A DNA stretch of 64,000 nt, from NCBI RefSeq assembly GCF_012931845.1, contig NZ_CP051884.1, forward strand, positions 1,922,001-1,986,000, read 5' to 3'. Shown one piece after another: positions 1-7,512 of this stretch. Under the pieces are notes generated by a model. It saw only the letters and a list, made by a program, of their open reading frames with translations. It was not told the origin of the DNA and made no database searches. The DNA is from Cellulomonas taurus. GTDB taxonomy: Bacteria > Actinomycetota > Actinomycetes > Actinomycetales > Cellulomonadaceae. Made by a program: the position numbers and the translations under genes. Within the stretch, counting starts at the first letter, position 1. Every line of letters begins with the position of its first letter.

Positions 1-2
1 GC

Positions 3-2204
3 TCCGGCGGCGACGTGAACGCCCCGTACTCGTGGAACCTGCTGGACGGTCTGCGGGACGCCGGCGTCGCCGTCGACGCCGAGCTGGCCGCCGTCTACAC
101 CGACTGGTCCGCCGCGCACCGCCCCGACCCCGGCGAGTGGGGCACCTGGCCGCGGTCCTTCGACGAGATGCCGCTGGACGACACCCTGGTCGCCGCGGCG
201 GCCGAGCGGACGGATCTGGCGGTGGTCGTCATCGGCCGGGCCGCGGGCGAGTCGCGGGACAACACCCTGGAGCAGGGCAGCTTCCTGCTCACCGACGACG
301 AGCGCACCATGCTCACCCAGGTCACCGCCGCCTTCGACCGGGTGGTCCTGGTGCTGGACATCGGCAGCACGATGGACCTGAGCTGGCTGGAGGAGGACTT
401 CGGCCGCCGGATCGACGCGGTGCTGCTCGCCTGGCAGGGCGGGATGGAGTCCGGCCGTGCGGTGGCTGACCTGCTCACCGGGACCGTCTCCCCCAGCGGA
501 CGACTGACCGACTCCGTGGCGCTCAGCTACCCGGACTACCCCACCGCTGGGAACTTCGGGCACCCGGACGTCAACGTCTACGCCGAGGACATCTACGTCG
601 GCTACCGGTTCTTCCAGACCTTCGCCCCCGAGCGGGTGCAGTTCCCCTTCGGCTTCGGCCTGGGCTACACCACCTTCGACCTGACCGACGACGGCTCGAC
701 CGTCCAGGGCGAGACCGCCACCGTCCGCACCCGGGTCACCAACACCGGCGACCGGCCCGGGCGGCACACCGTGCAGGTGTACGCGGCCCGGCCGCAGGGC
801 GCCCTCGGTCAGCCGCTGCTCACCCTGGCCGCCTTCGGCAAGACCGGCGAGCTGGCTCCCGGCGACTCCACCGTGGTCACCCTGACCGTCGACCTCGCGG
901 AGCTGGCCAGTTACGACGACTCCGGCTCCACCGGTCACCGGCACGCCTGGGTGCTCGAGGCCGGTGAGTACGCCCTGCAGGTCGGTGCCGATGTCCGCGA
1001 CGCCGGTCAGCGACTCCCCGTGGCGACGTTCACCGTCGACGACACCCGGGTCGTCCAGCAGCTGCGGCAGGCCATCGCCCCCGACCCCGCCCACCCGTTC
1101 GTGCGGATGCGTCCCACCGCCGAGGACGGCAGCTTCCGGGTGACCTGGGAGGAGACGCCGACCAGCACCGTGGACCGGGCCGAGCGAATCACCGCCGACC
1201 TGCCGACCGAACTGACACCGACCGGGGCCCGCCTCACCCTCGCGGACGTCGCCGCCGGTCGGGCCACCGTCGAGGAGCTGGTCGCCGACCTCAGCCCGAT
1301 CGAGCTGGAGGCGCTCACCCGCGGCGACTACGTGATGGACAGCAAGCTCGGCGCCCCCGGCAACGCCGGTGTGCTCGGCGGCACCATCGAGTCGCTGCGC
1401 GCCCGGGGCATCGCGGCGGTCACCACCACCGACGGCCCCTCCGGCATCCGACTGTCCGCCTACGCCAGCCTGCTGCCCTGCGGCACCGCATTGGCCGCGA
1501 CCTGGGACCCGGAGCTGGTGCAGGCACTGGCCACCGCCCACGGCGCGGAGATGGTCGCCAAGGGCTCCGACATCCTGCTCAGCCCGGGGATGAACATCCA
1601 CCGCGACCCGCTGTGCGGCCGCAACTTCGAGTACCTGTCCGAGGACCCGCTGGTCACCGGCCGGATCGCCGGAGCCATCGTGCGCGGCATCCAGGCGAAC
1701 GGGGTCGCCGCCTGCCCCAAGCACTTCGCGGCGAACAACCAGGAGGAGAACCGCAACCGCAACGACTCCCGGGTGTCCGAGCGCGCCCTGCGGGAGATCT
1801 ACCTGCGCGGCTTCCAGATCGTCGTCACCGAGGCGCGGCCGCAGACGATCATGACCAGCTACAACAAGATCAACGGCGTGTGGGCGCACTACCACCACGA
1901 CCTGGTCACCACCGTGCTGCGCGAGGAGTGGGGCTACACCGGGCTGGTGATGACCGACTGGTGGATGCAGCCCGCCACCGACCCCGATTTCCCGGCGCTG
2001 ACCAACGACGCCTACCGGGTGCGGGCGCAGGTGGACGTGCTGATGCCCGGCGGCGCCGACTTCGGCACCGGCCACGGCGACGGGTCACTGCTGGCCAGCC
2101 TGGACCAGGAGGACGGCATCACGCTGGCCGAGGTGCAGCGGACGGCGGTGAACGTGGTGCGGTTCGTGCTGGGCAGTCGGCCGGTGCGGGACGGGCGGGT
2201 CTGA
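3..2204 (+). CDS. Glycoside hydrolase family 3 beta-glycosidase, domain-permuted, 5' end outside window
   Basis: A GH3 exo-beta-glycosidase that would release sugars from beta-linked oligosaccharides. The frame is open from base 3, so the true start lies upstream; the GTG at 15 is internal. The order is inverted relative to classical GH3. The C-terminal-type alpha/beta sandwich comes first (VVVIGRAAGE near residue 75, then FGFGLGYT), followed by a fibronectin-III-like domain (about 235-345). The nucleophile-bearing TIM barrel comes last, with KHFAANNQE and the nucleophile Asp of VMTDWW, codon 648 counted from base 15. Inverted GH3 enzymes are known, for example from rumen bacteria. No signal peptide can be judged because the N-terminus is missing. 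It converges on the next gene with 4 bp between the stops. Confidence 0.9.
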   Translation, partial: SGGDVNAPYSWNLLDGLRDAGVAVDAELAAVYTDWSAAHRPDPGEWGTWPRSFDEMPLDDTLVAAAAERTDLAVVVIGRAAGESRDNTLEQGSFLLTDDERTMLTQVTAAFDRVVLVLDIGSTMDLSWLEEDFGRRIDAVLLAWQGGMESGRAVADLLTGTVSPSGRLTDSVALSYPDYPTAGNFGHPDVNVYAEDIYVGYRFFQTFAPERVQFPFGFGLGYTTFDLTDDGSTVQGETATVRTRVTNTGDRPGRHTVQVYAARPQGALGQPLLTLAAFGKTGELAPGDSTVVTLTVDLAELASYDDSGSTGHRHAWVLEAGEYALQVGADVRDAGQRLPVATFTVDDTRVVQQLRQAIAPDPAHPFVRMRPTAEDGSFRVTWEETPTSTVDRAERITADLPTELTPTGARLTLADVAAGRATVEELVADLSPIELEALTRGDYVMDSKLGAPGNAGVLGGTIESLRARGIAAVTTTDGPSGIRLSAYASLLPCGTALAATWDPELVQALATAHGAEMVAKGSDILLSPGMNIHRDPLCGRNFEYLSEDPLVTGRIAGAIVRGIQANGVAACPKHFAANNQEENRNRNDSRVSERALREIYLRGFQIVVTEARPQTIMTSYNKINGVWAHYHHDLVTTVLREEWGYTGLVMTDWWMQPATDPDFPALTNDAYRVRAQVDVLMPGGADFGTGHGDGSLLASLDQEDGITLAEVQRTAVNVVRFVLGSRPVRDGRV

Positions 2205-2208
2205 GCGG

Positions 2209-3669
2209 TCAGACGGCCGCCGACCTGGTGCTTCCTAGCGGCACCGGGTCGGCGGCGCGGCTGAGCCGGAACTGTTCGGCCTCGGGTTCCACGGTGTACT
2301 CGACCACCGACACCCCGTGTTCGCGCAGCGCCTCCAGCACCTCGTGCGGTGTGCAATAGAAGAACTCGCGGCGGGTGTTCACCCGATTCACCCGCCGCTC
2401 GTCGAATGTGCGGTGCAACATCGACTCCACGGCCACGGCGTCGTCGGCGAAGAACAGGGCGTGCACGTCGAACGGGAAGGGCACCGAGGCGTCGCCCAGT
2501 TCGCGCACCCGATCCATCGGTTCCAGTCGTCGGGTCATCCCGATTTTGACCATGCGCTCGCCCATCGCGCCGATGTTGGAGATGACGTACACATAGCCCG
2601 CGCGCATGTTGGCTGCCCGGTAGTCGACCTCCGTGATCGCTCGATCCACGTCGCCGAGCCGCCGCTCGATCCTGGCGAGTTCCTCGAGATCGCCTCGAGC
2701 GCGCAACGCCTCGATCACGTTGAGGTAGTGCGAGCGTTCCTTGTCCAACCGCTCGCGTTCCCGCCGCAGCTCCGCCTCGGCTTTCTGCTGCTCGCGCAGT
2801 TCTTGCTTGCGCTCCCGCTCAGCGTCGCGCTCCGCCTTCACCGCCTGCATGTGGCGTTCAGCGAGCGTCAGCTCGTCCAAGCGCAGTCGGTGGTACTCCG
2901 GATTGAGCCGAAGATCGACCATCTCCCCATTGCGCTCGATCCTGGTCACCACGCGGTCGAGTCGATCCCGCGCGGTGCTCAGACCGCCAGCTTTGACCGC
3001 CTTGATCGCGTTCTCCGCCTCAGCGTTGTACGCGGCCAACATCGTCTTCGCCATGTTCTTCGCGAAGGTTCGTCCCTTGGCGACCGAGCCGTTGTAGGTG
3101 AACGTCTGGCTTGCGCTCACCGCAGTGCCGTCCTTCACCATCTGCTTGATCGCCAGCCGCACCGCGGCGAGCTGATTCGCCAGCGTGGCGGACGCCTCAG
3201 CGGGATGAGCGAAGTCGTACAGCCCGACCTCCTGAAGGTCGACGGCGTGCCGGACGTCGAGCAATGCCGCCTGCACCTCGGCGAGCTCGTGCTGTTTGCT
3301 CGCCGCTTCTCGTTCGATCTGTGCCAGACGGAGCTCGGCCTGACGCACCTCGTCCTGGATCTGCACCAGGGACAGTCCGCCGATCCGCTCGAATTGGTGC
3401 TCCAGCTCGACGATCTGGTCCTGCAGCCGCCGTGCGTAAGCCCGGGCACCGAACAGCGGAATCTTGTCCTCGTCAGACTCCGCTGTCGTGGCGCTCGGGC
3501 TGGGAACCTCGGCTTGAGCCGGTTGAGCCGGTTGAGCCGGTTGAGCCGGTTGAGCCGGTTGAGCCGGTTGAGCATGGTGGGTCCACTGACGGCCATCCCA
3601 CCACCGAACCAGTGCGCTGTTCTGCGGATCGGTGTACCAGCCGGGTGCAGGAGCGTTCACCTGTGTCAC
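2209..3669 (-). CDS. DUF2510 / coiled-coil DUF4041 / T5orf172 (GIY-YIG-like) protein
   Basis: A 486-residue protein, with the GTG start at 3669 chosen because it opens directly into a DUF2510 domain (APGWYTDP, VRWWDGRQWT). Next come a Pro-Ala-Gln tandem repeat and a long charged coiled coil (about residues 120-390) of the DUF4041 type. The C-terminus is a T5orf172/Mug113 domain (GYVYVISNIG, MVKIGMTRR, LHRTF, REFFY), a family related to GIY-YIG nucleases. DUF4041-T5orf172 proteins are common in phages and mobile regions and their role is unsettled; DNA binding or cleavage is an inference. DUF2510 is usually N-terminal in actinobacterial membrane proteins, but no membrane span is seen here. It is divergent from the flavin reductase gene, 93 bp away. 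Confidence 0.8.
   Translation of the reverse strand: MTQVNAPAPGWYTDPQNSALVRWWDGRQWTHHAQPAQPAQPAQPAQPAQPAQAEVPSPSATTAESDEDKIPLFGARAYARRLQDQIVELEHQFERIGGLSLVQIQDEVRQAELRLAQIEREAASKQHELAEVQAALLDVRHAVDLQEVGLYDFAHPAEASATLANQLAAVRLAIKQMVKDGTAVSASQTFTYNGSVAKGRTFAKNMAKTMLAAYNAEAENAIKAVKAGGLSTARDRLDRVVTRIERNGEMVDLRLNPEYHRLRLDELTLAERHMQAVKAERDAERERKQELREQQKAEAELRRERERLDKERSHYLNVIEALRARGDLEELARIERRLGDVDRAITEVDYRAANMRAGYVYVISNIGAMGERMVKIGMTRRLEPMDRVRELGDASVPFPFDVHALFFADDAVAVESMLHRTFDERRVNRVNTRREFFYCTPHEVLEALREHGVSVVEYTVEPEAEQFRLSRAADPVPLGSTRSAAV
3514..3573. repeat. 9-bp tandem repeat inside the DUF2510/T5orf172 gene
   Basis: Six perfect copies of TTGAGCCGG (3514-3567) and a partial seventh. Read on the minus strand they encode a (Pro-Ala-Gln)n linker between the DUF2510 domain and the coiled coil. 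Because each unit is three codons, copy number can change by slippage without breaking the frame, altering only linker length. Confidence 0.95.
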
Positions 3670-3762
3670 CCTGCCAGGGCGTCCGCCTCGATGTGGGCGA
3701 TTCCGATGGTGAATCTGCGCTCCCGGTCGCCGACCCCACCGTCCCGCCGCACAGTGGTCCCC

Positions 3763-4374
3763 ATGACAGATGACCTCACCGCCCTGGCCCTGATCGGCTC
3801 GTTGAAGCCGTCCCCCTCCCCGTCCAGCAGCGAGCACCTCGCGAACCAGGTGCTCTCCGCGCTGGCCCAGCACGGCGTCACCGGCAGCACCTTGCGGCTC
3901 GCCGATCACGACATCCGCCCCGGGGTGGAGACCGACATGGGCGACGGCGACCAGTGGCCCGCGATCCGGGAGCAGATCCTCGCGGCGGACATCCTGTTGA
4001 TCGCCACCCCGATCTGGATGGGCCAGACCTCCTCGGTCACCAAGCGGGCCCTCGAACGTCTGGACGCCGAACTGTCCGAGACCCAGGAGGACGGCCGCCC
4101 GATCCTGTTCGACAAGGTCGCCGCGGTGGCCGTGGTCGGCAACGAGGACGGTGCGCACCACGTCAGCGCCGAGGTCTACCAGGCGCTGAACGACGTCGGG
4201 TACTCCTTCGCACCCCAGGCGGTCACGTACTGGGTCGGCGAGGCGATGGGGTCGGTGGACTACCGCGACCTGCCCGAGACGCCCGAGTCGGTCGCCACCA
4301 CCACCGCGACCCTGGCCAGGAACACCGCGCACCTCGCCCGGCAGCTGCGGGCGCAGCACTACCCCGGCGAGTGA
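3763..4374 (+). CDS. NAD(P)H-dependent FMN reductase / flavodoxin-fold oxidoreductase
   Basis: A 203-residue flavodoxin-like protein of the NADPH-dependent FMN reductase family, predicted to bind FMN and transfer electrons from NAD(P)H. The N-terminal beta strand and loop (ALIGSLKPSPSPSSS) match the phosphate-binding loop of the family. ADILLIATPIWMGQTSSVTK is the usual second segment lining the flavin. It is about the usual length (180-200). The ATG at 3763 is the first start after the divergent 93-bp gap and gives the family N-terminus immediately. The physiological substrate cannot be told from sequence. Confidence 0.85.
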   Translation: MTDDLTALALIGSLKPSPSPSSSEHLANQVLSALAQHGVTGSTLRLADHDIRPGVETDMGDGDQWPAIREQILAADILLIATPIWMGQTSSVTKRALERLDAELSETQEDGRPILFDKVAAVAVVGNEDGAHHVSAEVYQALNDVGYSFAPQAVTYWVGEAMGSVDYRDLPETPESVATTTATLARNTAHLARQLRAQHYPGE

Positions 4375-4403
4375 CGGGCCGGTCGCCTCGGTAGTCCCCT
4401 CTC

Positions 4404-4466
4404 GGGGTGGCCGGGGTGGCCGGGGTGGCCGGGGTCGCCGGGGTGGCCGGGGTGGCCGGGGCGGCC
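4404..4466. repeat. Seven 9-bp intergenic tandem repeats
   Basis: Seven near-identical units of GGGGTGGCC (two carry single substitutions) lie between the convergent flavin-reductase and EamA genes, the only notable feature of that 190-bp gap. No real gene covers the repeat. The very GC-rich run could slow polymerase or form G-rich secondary structure. It shares its 9-bp period, but not its sequence, with the repeat at 3514. Confidence 0.85.
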
Positions 4467-4564
4467 GGGAGATCGTCAGGCGCGGCGACGCGGCGAGCTC
4501 CGGTCGCGGCGGTCCGCGGGCAGCGACCGGTGGCCACCCGGCACTCTGGATGCCGAGTATGCGG

Positions 4565-5479
4565 TCACGTCGTGCGGCCGGACTCGACGGGGACGAGGGA
4601 GGTCGTCGTGGTCACCTCCGCCGGGCGGACGACGGCGCGGGGGCGAGAGGTGGTCCATGCGACCGCCGCCAGCACCACCACGATCCCGGCCCACTGGACG
4701 GCGGTGAGCCGTTCGCCGACCGCGAGGGTGCCGAGCAGGATGCCGGTCAGCGGGTTGAGCATCCCCAGAGCACCGACCTGTGCCGCCGGCAGCCGGCGCA
4801 ACCCGCCGAACCAGCACAGGTAGGCCAGCGCGGTCGCGACCAGACTGGTGAACGCGAAGCCCAGCCCCGAGCGCACGTCCAGCGCCGGTGGCGGCCCACC
4901 GATGGCGGCGACCACCGCCAGCAGCAGCCCACCCAGCGTGAGCTGCCACGCGGTCGATGCCAGCACCGGCGTCCCGGCCGCCCAGCGAGTACCGAGCAGC
5001 GCTCCGACCGACGAGGACGTCAGCGCAGCGAAGGCCGCCAGCACGCCCAGCGGGTCGATCGCTCCCACCGTCGCGCCGAGCACCAGCACCAGTGCCGCGG
5101 CGCCGACCACCGCACCCGAGACCGCCCGCACCGTCGGTCGCTGCCCGATCAGCGGCCAGGCGAGCAGGGTCAGTGCCAGCGGACTGAGCGCCATCACCGA
5201 CGACGCGATGCTGCTCGGCAGCAGCTGGGCCGAGGCGTAGACCAACGCGAAGAACCCGCTCACGTTCAGCACCGACAACACCGCCGACTGCCACCACTGC
5301 TTGCCGTGCGGCAGGGCGCGCGCCAGCGGCAACAGCACCAGACCGGCCGGGAGTGCGCGCAGGGCCGATCCCCACAGCAGGGCGTCGGCCGGTAGCAGCT
5401 GCCGGGTCACCACGTAGTTCGCACCCCAGGTGATCGGTGCGACGGCGGTGATCGCCCACCATCCTCGATTAGCTTCCAC
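4565..5479 (-). CDS. EamA-family (DMT superfamily) transporter
   Basis: About 304 residues with ten predicted hydrophobic segments in two EamA repeats, typical of drug/metabolite exporters of the YdcZ/RhtA type. The first repeat begins AITAVAPITWGANYVVTRQL, the second near VLAAFAALTSSSVGALLGTRW. The GTG at 5479 gives a normal N-terminus before the first helix and lies inside the upstream operator palindrome. It is divergent from the MarR gene only 39 bp away, so the exporter is probably the regulator's target. The substrate is unknown. The last ~20 residues are a polar Thr-rich tail. Confidence 0.85.
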   Translation of the reverse strand: MEANRGWWAITAVAPITWGANYVVTRQLLPADALLWGSALRALPAGLVLLPLARALPHGKQWWQSAVLSVLNVSGFFALVYASAQLLPSSIASSVMALSPLALTLLAWPLIGQRPTVRAVSGAVVGAAALVLVLGATVGAIDPLGVLAAFAALTSSSVGALLGTRWAAGTPVLASTAWQLTLGGLLLAVVAAIGGPPPALDVRSGLGFAFTSLVATALAYLCWFGGLRRLPAAQVGALGMLNPLTGILLGTLAVGERLTAVQWAGIVVVLAAVAWTTSRPRAVVRPAEVTTTTSLVPVESGRTT

Positions 5480-5506
5480 GGAAGCGATAATAGCTTCCCC
5501 GGAAGG
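5472..5506. promoter_or_regulatory. Two MarR operator palindromes in the divergent EamA/marR promoter
   Basis: Two 14-bp inverted repeats: GCTTCCACGGAAGC at 5472-5485 (perfect arms) and GCTTCCCCGGAAGG at 5493-5506 (one arm mismatch). Their centres are 21 bp apart, two helical turns, so dimers would bind the same DNA face. The first overlaps the exporter start codon. A -10-like GATAAT (5486-5491) reading toward marR sits between them. This is the normal layout for a MarR repressor controlling itself and a divergent exporter. Confidence 0.8.
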
Positions 5507-5518
5507 TACTCTGGAACC

Positions 5519-6016
5519 ATGACCGACGATCGCGTCGCCAGGATCCAGCAGCAGTGGGAGCGGGAGCGCCCCGACCTCGACGTGTCCCCGCAGGGGCTGT
5601 TCGGCCGCCTGCACCGACTGGCCGACCTGCTCAGGGACGACATCCGCGCGCTCTACCGCCGCTACGGACTGGGCGAGGGCGAGTTCGACGTCCTGGCAGC
5701 ACTCCGGCGCCAGGGCGAGCCCTACGAGCTGGCGCCCGGCGTGCTCGCCCGCCACACCATGGTCACCACCGGGGCCATGACCAAGCGCCTCGACCGGCTG
5801 GAGGAATCCGGGCTGATCGTACGACACGCCCGCGACGACGACGGTCGCGGGCGGGTGGTCCGGCTGACCGGCGCGGGTCGCACCCTGATCGACGAGGTGT
5901 TCACCGCGCACATCCGCAACGAGCACCGCCTGGTCGCCGGGCTCGACCAGGATCAGCGCGCCGCCCTGGTGACGCTGCTCGGCAGCTGGCTCGCCGACGT
6001 GGAGAACGCCGACTAG
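5519..6016 (+). CDS. MarR-family transcriptional regulator
   Basis: A 165-residue winged-helix regulator. The helix-turn-helix and wing are visible in the centre (GEFDVLAALRRQGEPYELAPG, then TTGAMTKRLDRLEESGLIVRH, then the Asp/Arg-rich wing DDDGRGRVVRLT). Terminal helices for dimerisation flank it. It probably represses itself and the divergent EamA exporter through the operators at 5472-5506, and is released by a small ligand that cannot be inferred. Its stop overlaps the convergent AI-2E gene by 4 bp. Confidence 0.92.
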   Translation: MTDDRVARIQQQWERERPDLDVSPQGLFGRLHRLADLLRDDIRALYRRYGLGEGEFDVLAALRRQGEPYELAPGVLARHTMVTTGAMTKRLDRLEESGLIVRHARDDDGRGRVVRLTGAGRTLIDEVFTAHIRNEHRLVAGLDQDQRAALVTLLGSWLADVENAD

Positions 6017-7179
6017 GCGGGCTCGGCCTCGTCCTCGGACTCCTCCGGCACCGCCTCGTCGTCCTCCTCGACCATCGGCGGGTCCGGGGTGTGCAGCCGG
6101 GAGTACACCGCCCAGACCACCGCCACCAGCGGCACCGCGATCACCGCCCCCAGGATGCCCGCCGTCAACGTCCCGGCGGTCACCGCCAGCGCCACCACCA
6201 CCGGATGCAGCGACACCTGCTTGCCCATCACCAACGGCTGCAGGATGTGCCCCTCGAACTGCCCGATCGCCGCGATCCCCAGACCGACGATCGCCGCCTG
6301 GATCGGACCGTTCGCCGCCAACGCCACGATCATCGCGATCACCATCGCCGACGGCGCGCCGATCAGCGGGATGAACGCACCGATCATCACCAGCACCGCC
6401 AACGGGGCCGCCAACGGCACCCCCACGATCGTCAGCAGGATCGCCGCTAGGATGCCGTCGGTCACCGCGATGATCACGGTCCCCCGGGTGTAGCCGGAGA
6501 ACGTGAACCACCCGGCACCACCCGCCGTCTGCCAGGTCGAACGCACCCGGGCCGGCAGCTGGTTCAGGAACCAGGTCCACATGTCCTTGCCACGGGCCAG
6601 GAAGAAGATCGCGCTGAACAGCGCCAGGGCCATCGCGGTGAACACCTCGACCACGGACCCCGCCTGCGCAGCCGCCTGGCTCGCGATGTCCCCGGCGTGC
6701 TCCTGCACCCAGGTCTGGCCGTTCTCGATCCAGTGCCCGATCTGGTCGTTGGTGATCGTGAACGGCAGCGGCCCGTTCTCCAGGAAGTCGACGATCTGGT
6801 CGATGCCCGCGCCGAACTGGTCGGACAGCGCGCTCCACTGGTTCGCCACCGAGTAGGCCACGTAGAAGATGAGCCCGGAGAACACCAGGAACCCGGTCAA
6901 CAGCCCCAACGCGGTCGCCACCGGGCGCGGCATCACCTTCGCGTAGATGTCCACCAGCGGACGCAGCACCGCTGTCAGCACCAGCGCGATGAACACCGCG
7001 ATGAACAGCAGCTTCACCTGCGCCGTGGCATAGAACACCACCCCGACTCCGACCAGCAGCACCAACAGTCGCCAGGTCGTCCCCGCGGAGGTGCGCAACC
7101 AGCGCGGCACGCCCTCCTCGTCGCCACCCGCAGGCCCTCGACGCTGCCCCGCCACCCGGCGTGGGTTCTGCTCGGCCAT
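6013..7179 (-). CDS. AI-2E (PerM/YdiK-type) family transporter
   Basis: A 388-residue integral membrane protein of the autoinducer-2 exporter-like family (PF01594), normally 330-400 residues with about eight spans. Typical parts are the N-terminal helix pair, a polar extracytoplasmic segment (about 110-180), and the conserved GAFIPLIGAP and EGHILQPLVMGKQVSLHPVVV motifs. The C-terminus is acidic. The ATG at 7179 is preceded by GGAGGT at good distance, so longer in-frame GTG starts are less likely. Family members export various substrates or act in Na+/H+ exchange; AI-2 transport should not be assumed. Confidence 0.88.
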   Translation of the reverse strand: MAEQNPRRVAGQRRGPAGGDEEGVPRWLRTSAGTTWRLLVLLVGVGVVFYATAQVKLLFIAVFIALVLTAVLRPLVDIYAKVMPRPVATALGLLTGFLVFSGLIFYVAYSVANQWSALSDQFGAGIDQIVDFLENGPLPFTITNDQIGHWIENGQTWVQEHAGDIASQAAAQAGSVVEVFTAMALALFSAIFFLARGKDMWTWFLNQLPARVRSTWQTAGGAGWFTFSGYTRGTVIIAVTDGILAAILLTIVGVPLAAPLAVLVMIGAFIPLIGAPSAMVIAMIVALAANGPIQAAIVGLGIAAIGQFEGHILQPLVMGKQVSLHPVVVALAVTAGTLTAGILGAVIAVPLVAVVWAVYSRLHTPDPPMVEEDDEAVPEESEDEAEPA

Positions 7180-7352
7180 CGGGTGCACCACCTCCACTAA
7201 CGCCCGGACCAGGTGCGATCCGGCTCTGCCCCAGTCTGGACCTCGGGGGCGATGCATGCCCGCCCACCGCGCCGTGCTATCTTTACTCACCGTTCCTACG
7301 ACACCGGAACCGGGCGCCTCGCGTTCGGTTGAAGGCCGTGGGGATTCACCCT

Positions 7353-7436
7353 GTCCGGGTGGCGGAATGGCAGACGCGCTAGCTTGAGGTGCTAGTGCCC
7401 GTATAGGGCGTGGGGGTTCAAGTCCCCCTCCGGACA
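7353..7436 (+). tRNA. tRNA-Leu (anticodon GAG)
   Basis: A full cloverleaf of 84 nt. The acceptor stem is 7353-7359 paired with 7429-7435 (last pair G-U), with discriminator A7436. The anticodon stem is CTAGC/GCTAG around loop TTGAGGT, anticodon GAG at 7386-7388. There is a long class-II variable arm and a GGGGG/CCCCC T-arm with TTCAAGT. The CCA end is not encoded. It reads CUC/CUU leucine codons. It sits at the edge of the biosynthetic region. Confidence 0.96.
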
Positions 7437-7451
7437 CTCGTTGAGACAGCG

Positions 7452-7493
7452 ACGACGAAGGCCCCGATCCCGCCAGATCGGGGCCTTCGTCGT
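7452..7493. terminator. Strong hairpin terminator after tRNA-Leu
   Basis: A perfect 18-bp stem (7452-7469 with 7476-7493) around a six-base loop, 15 bp past the tRNA. No T-run follows on the plus strand, as often in actinobacteria. It lies 20 bp from the convergent pheT-like stop and can act in both directions. Confidence 0.88.
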
Positions 7494-7512
7494 GTGCGGG
7501 CGCACGGTCGGA

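Noticed and set aside
4565..7267. A 900-residue minus-strand open frame running through the EamA, MarR and AI-2E genes
   Set aside because: Only the part from 5479 down looks like a protein (the EamA transporter). The rest is a frame opposite or shifted to MarR and the AI-2E gene, with Gly/Arg/Asp-rich nonsense sequence.
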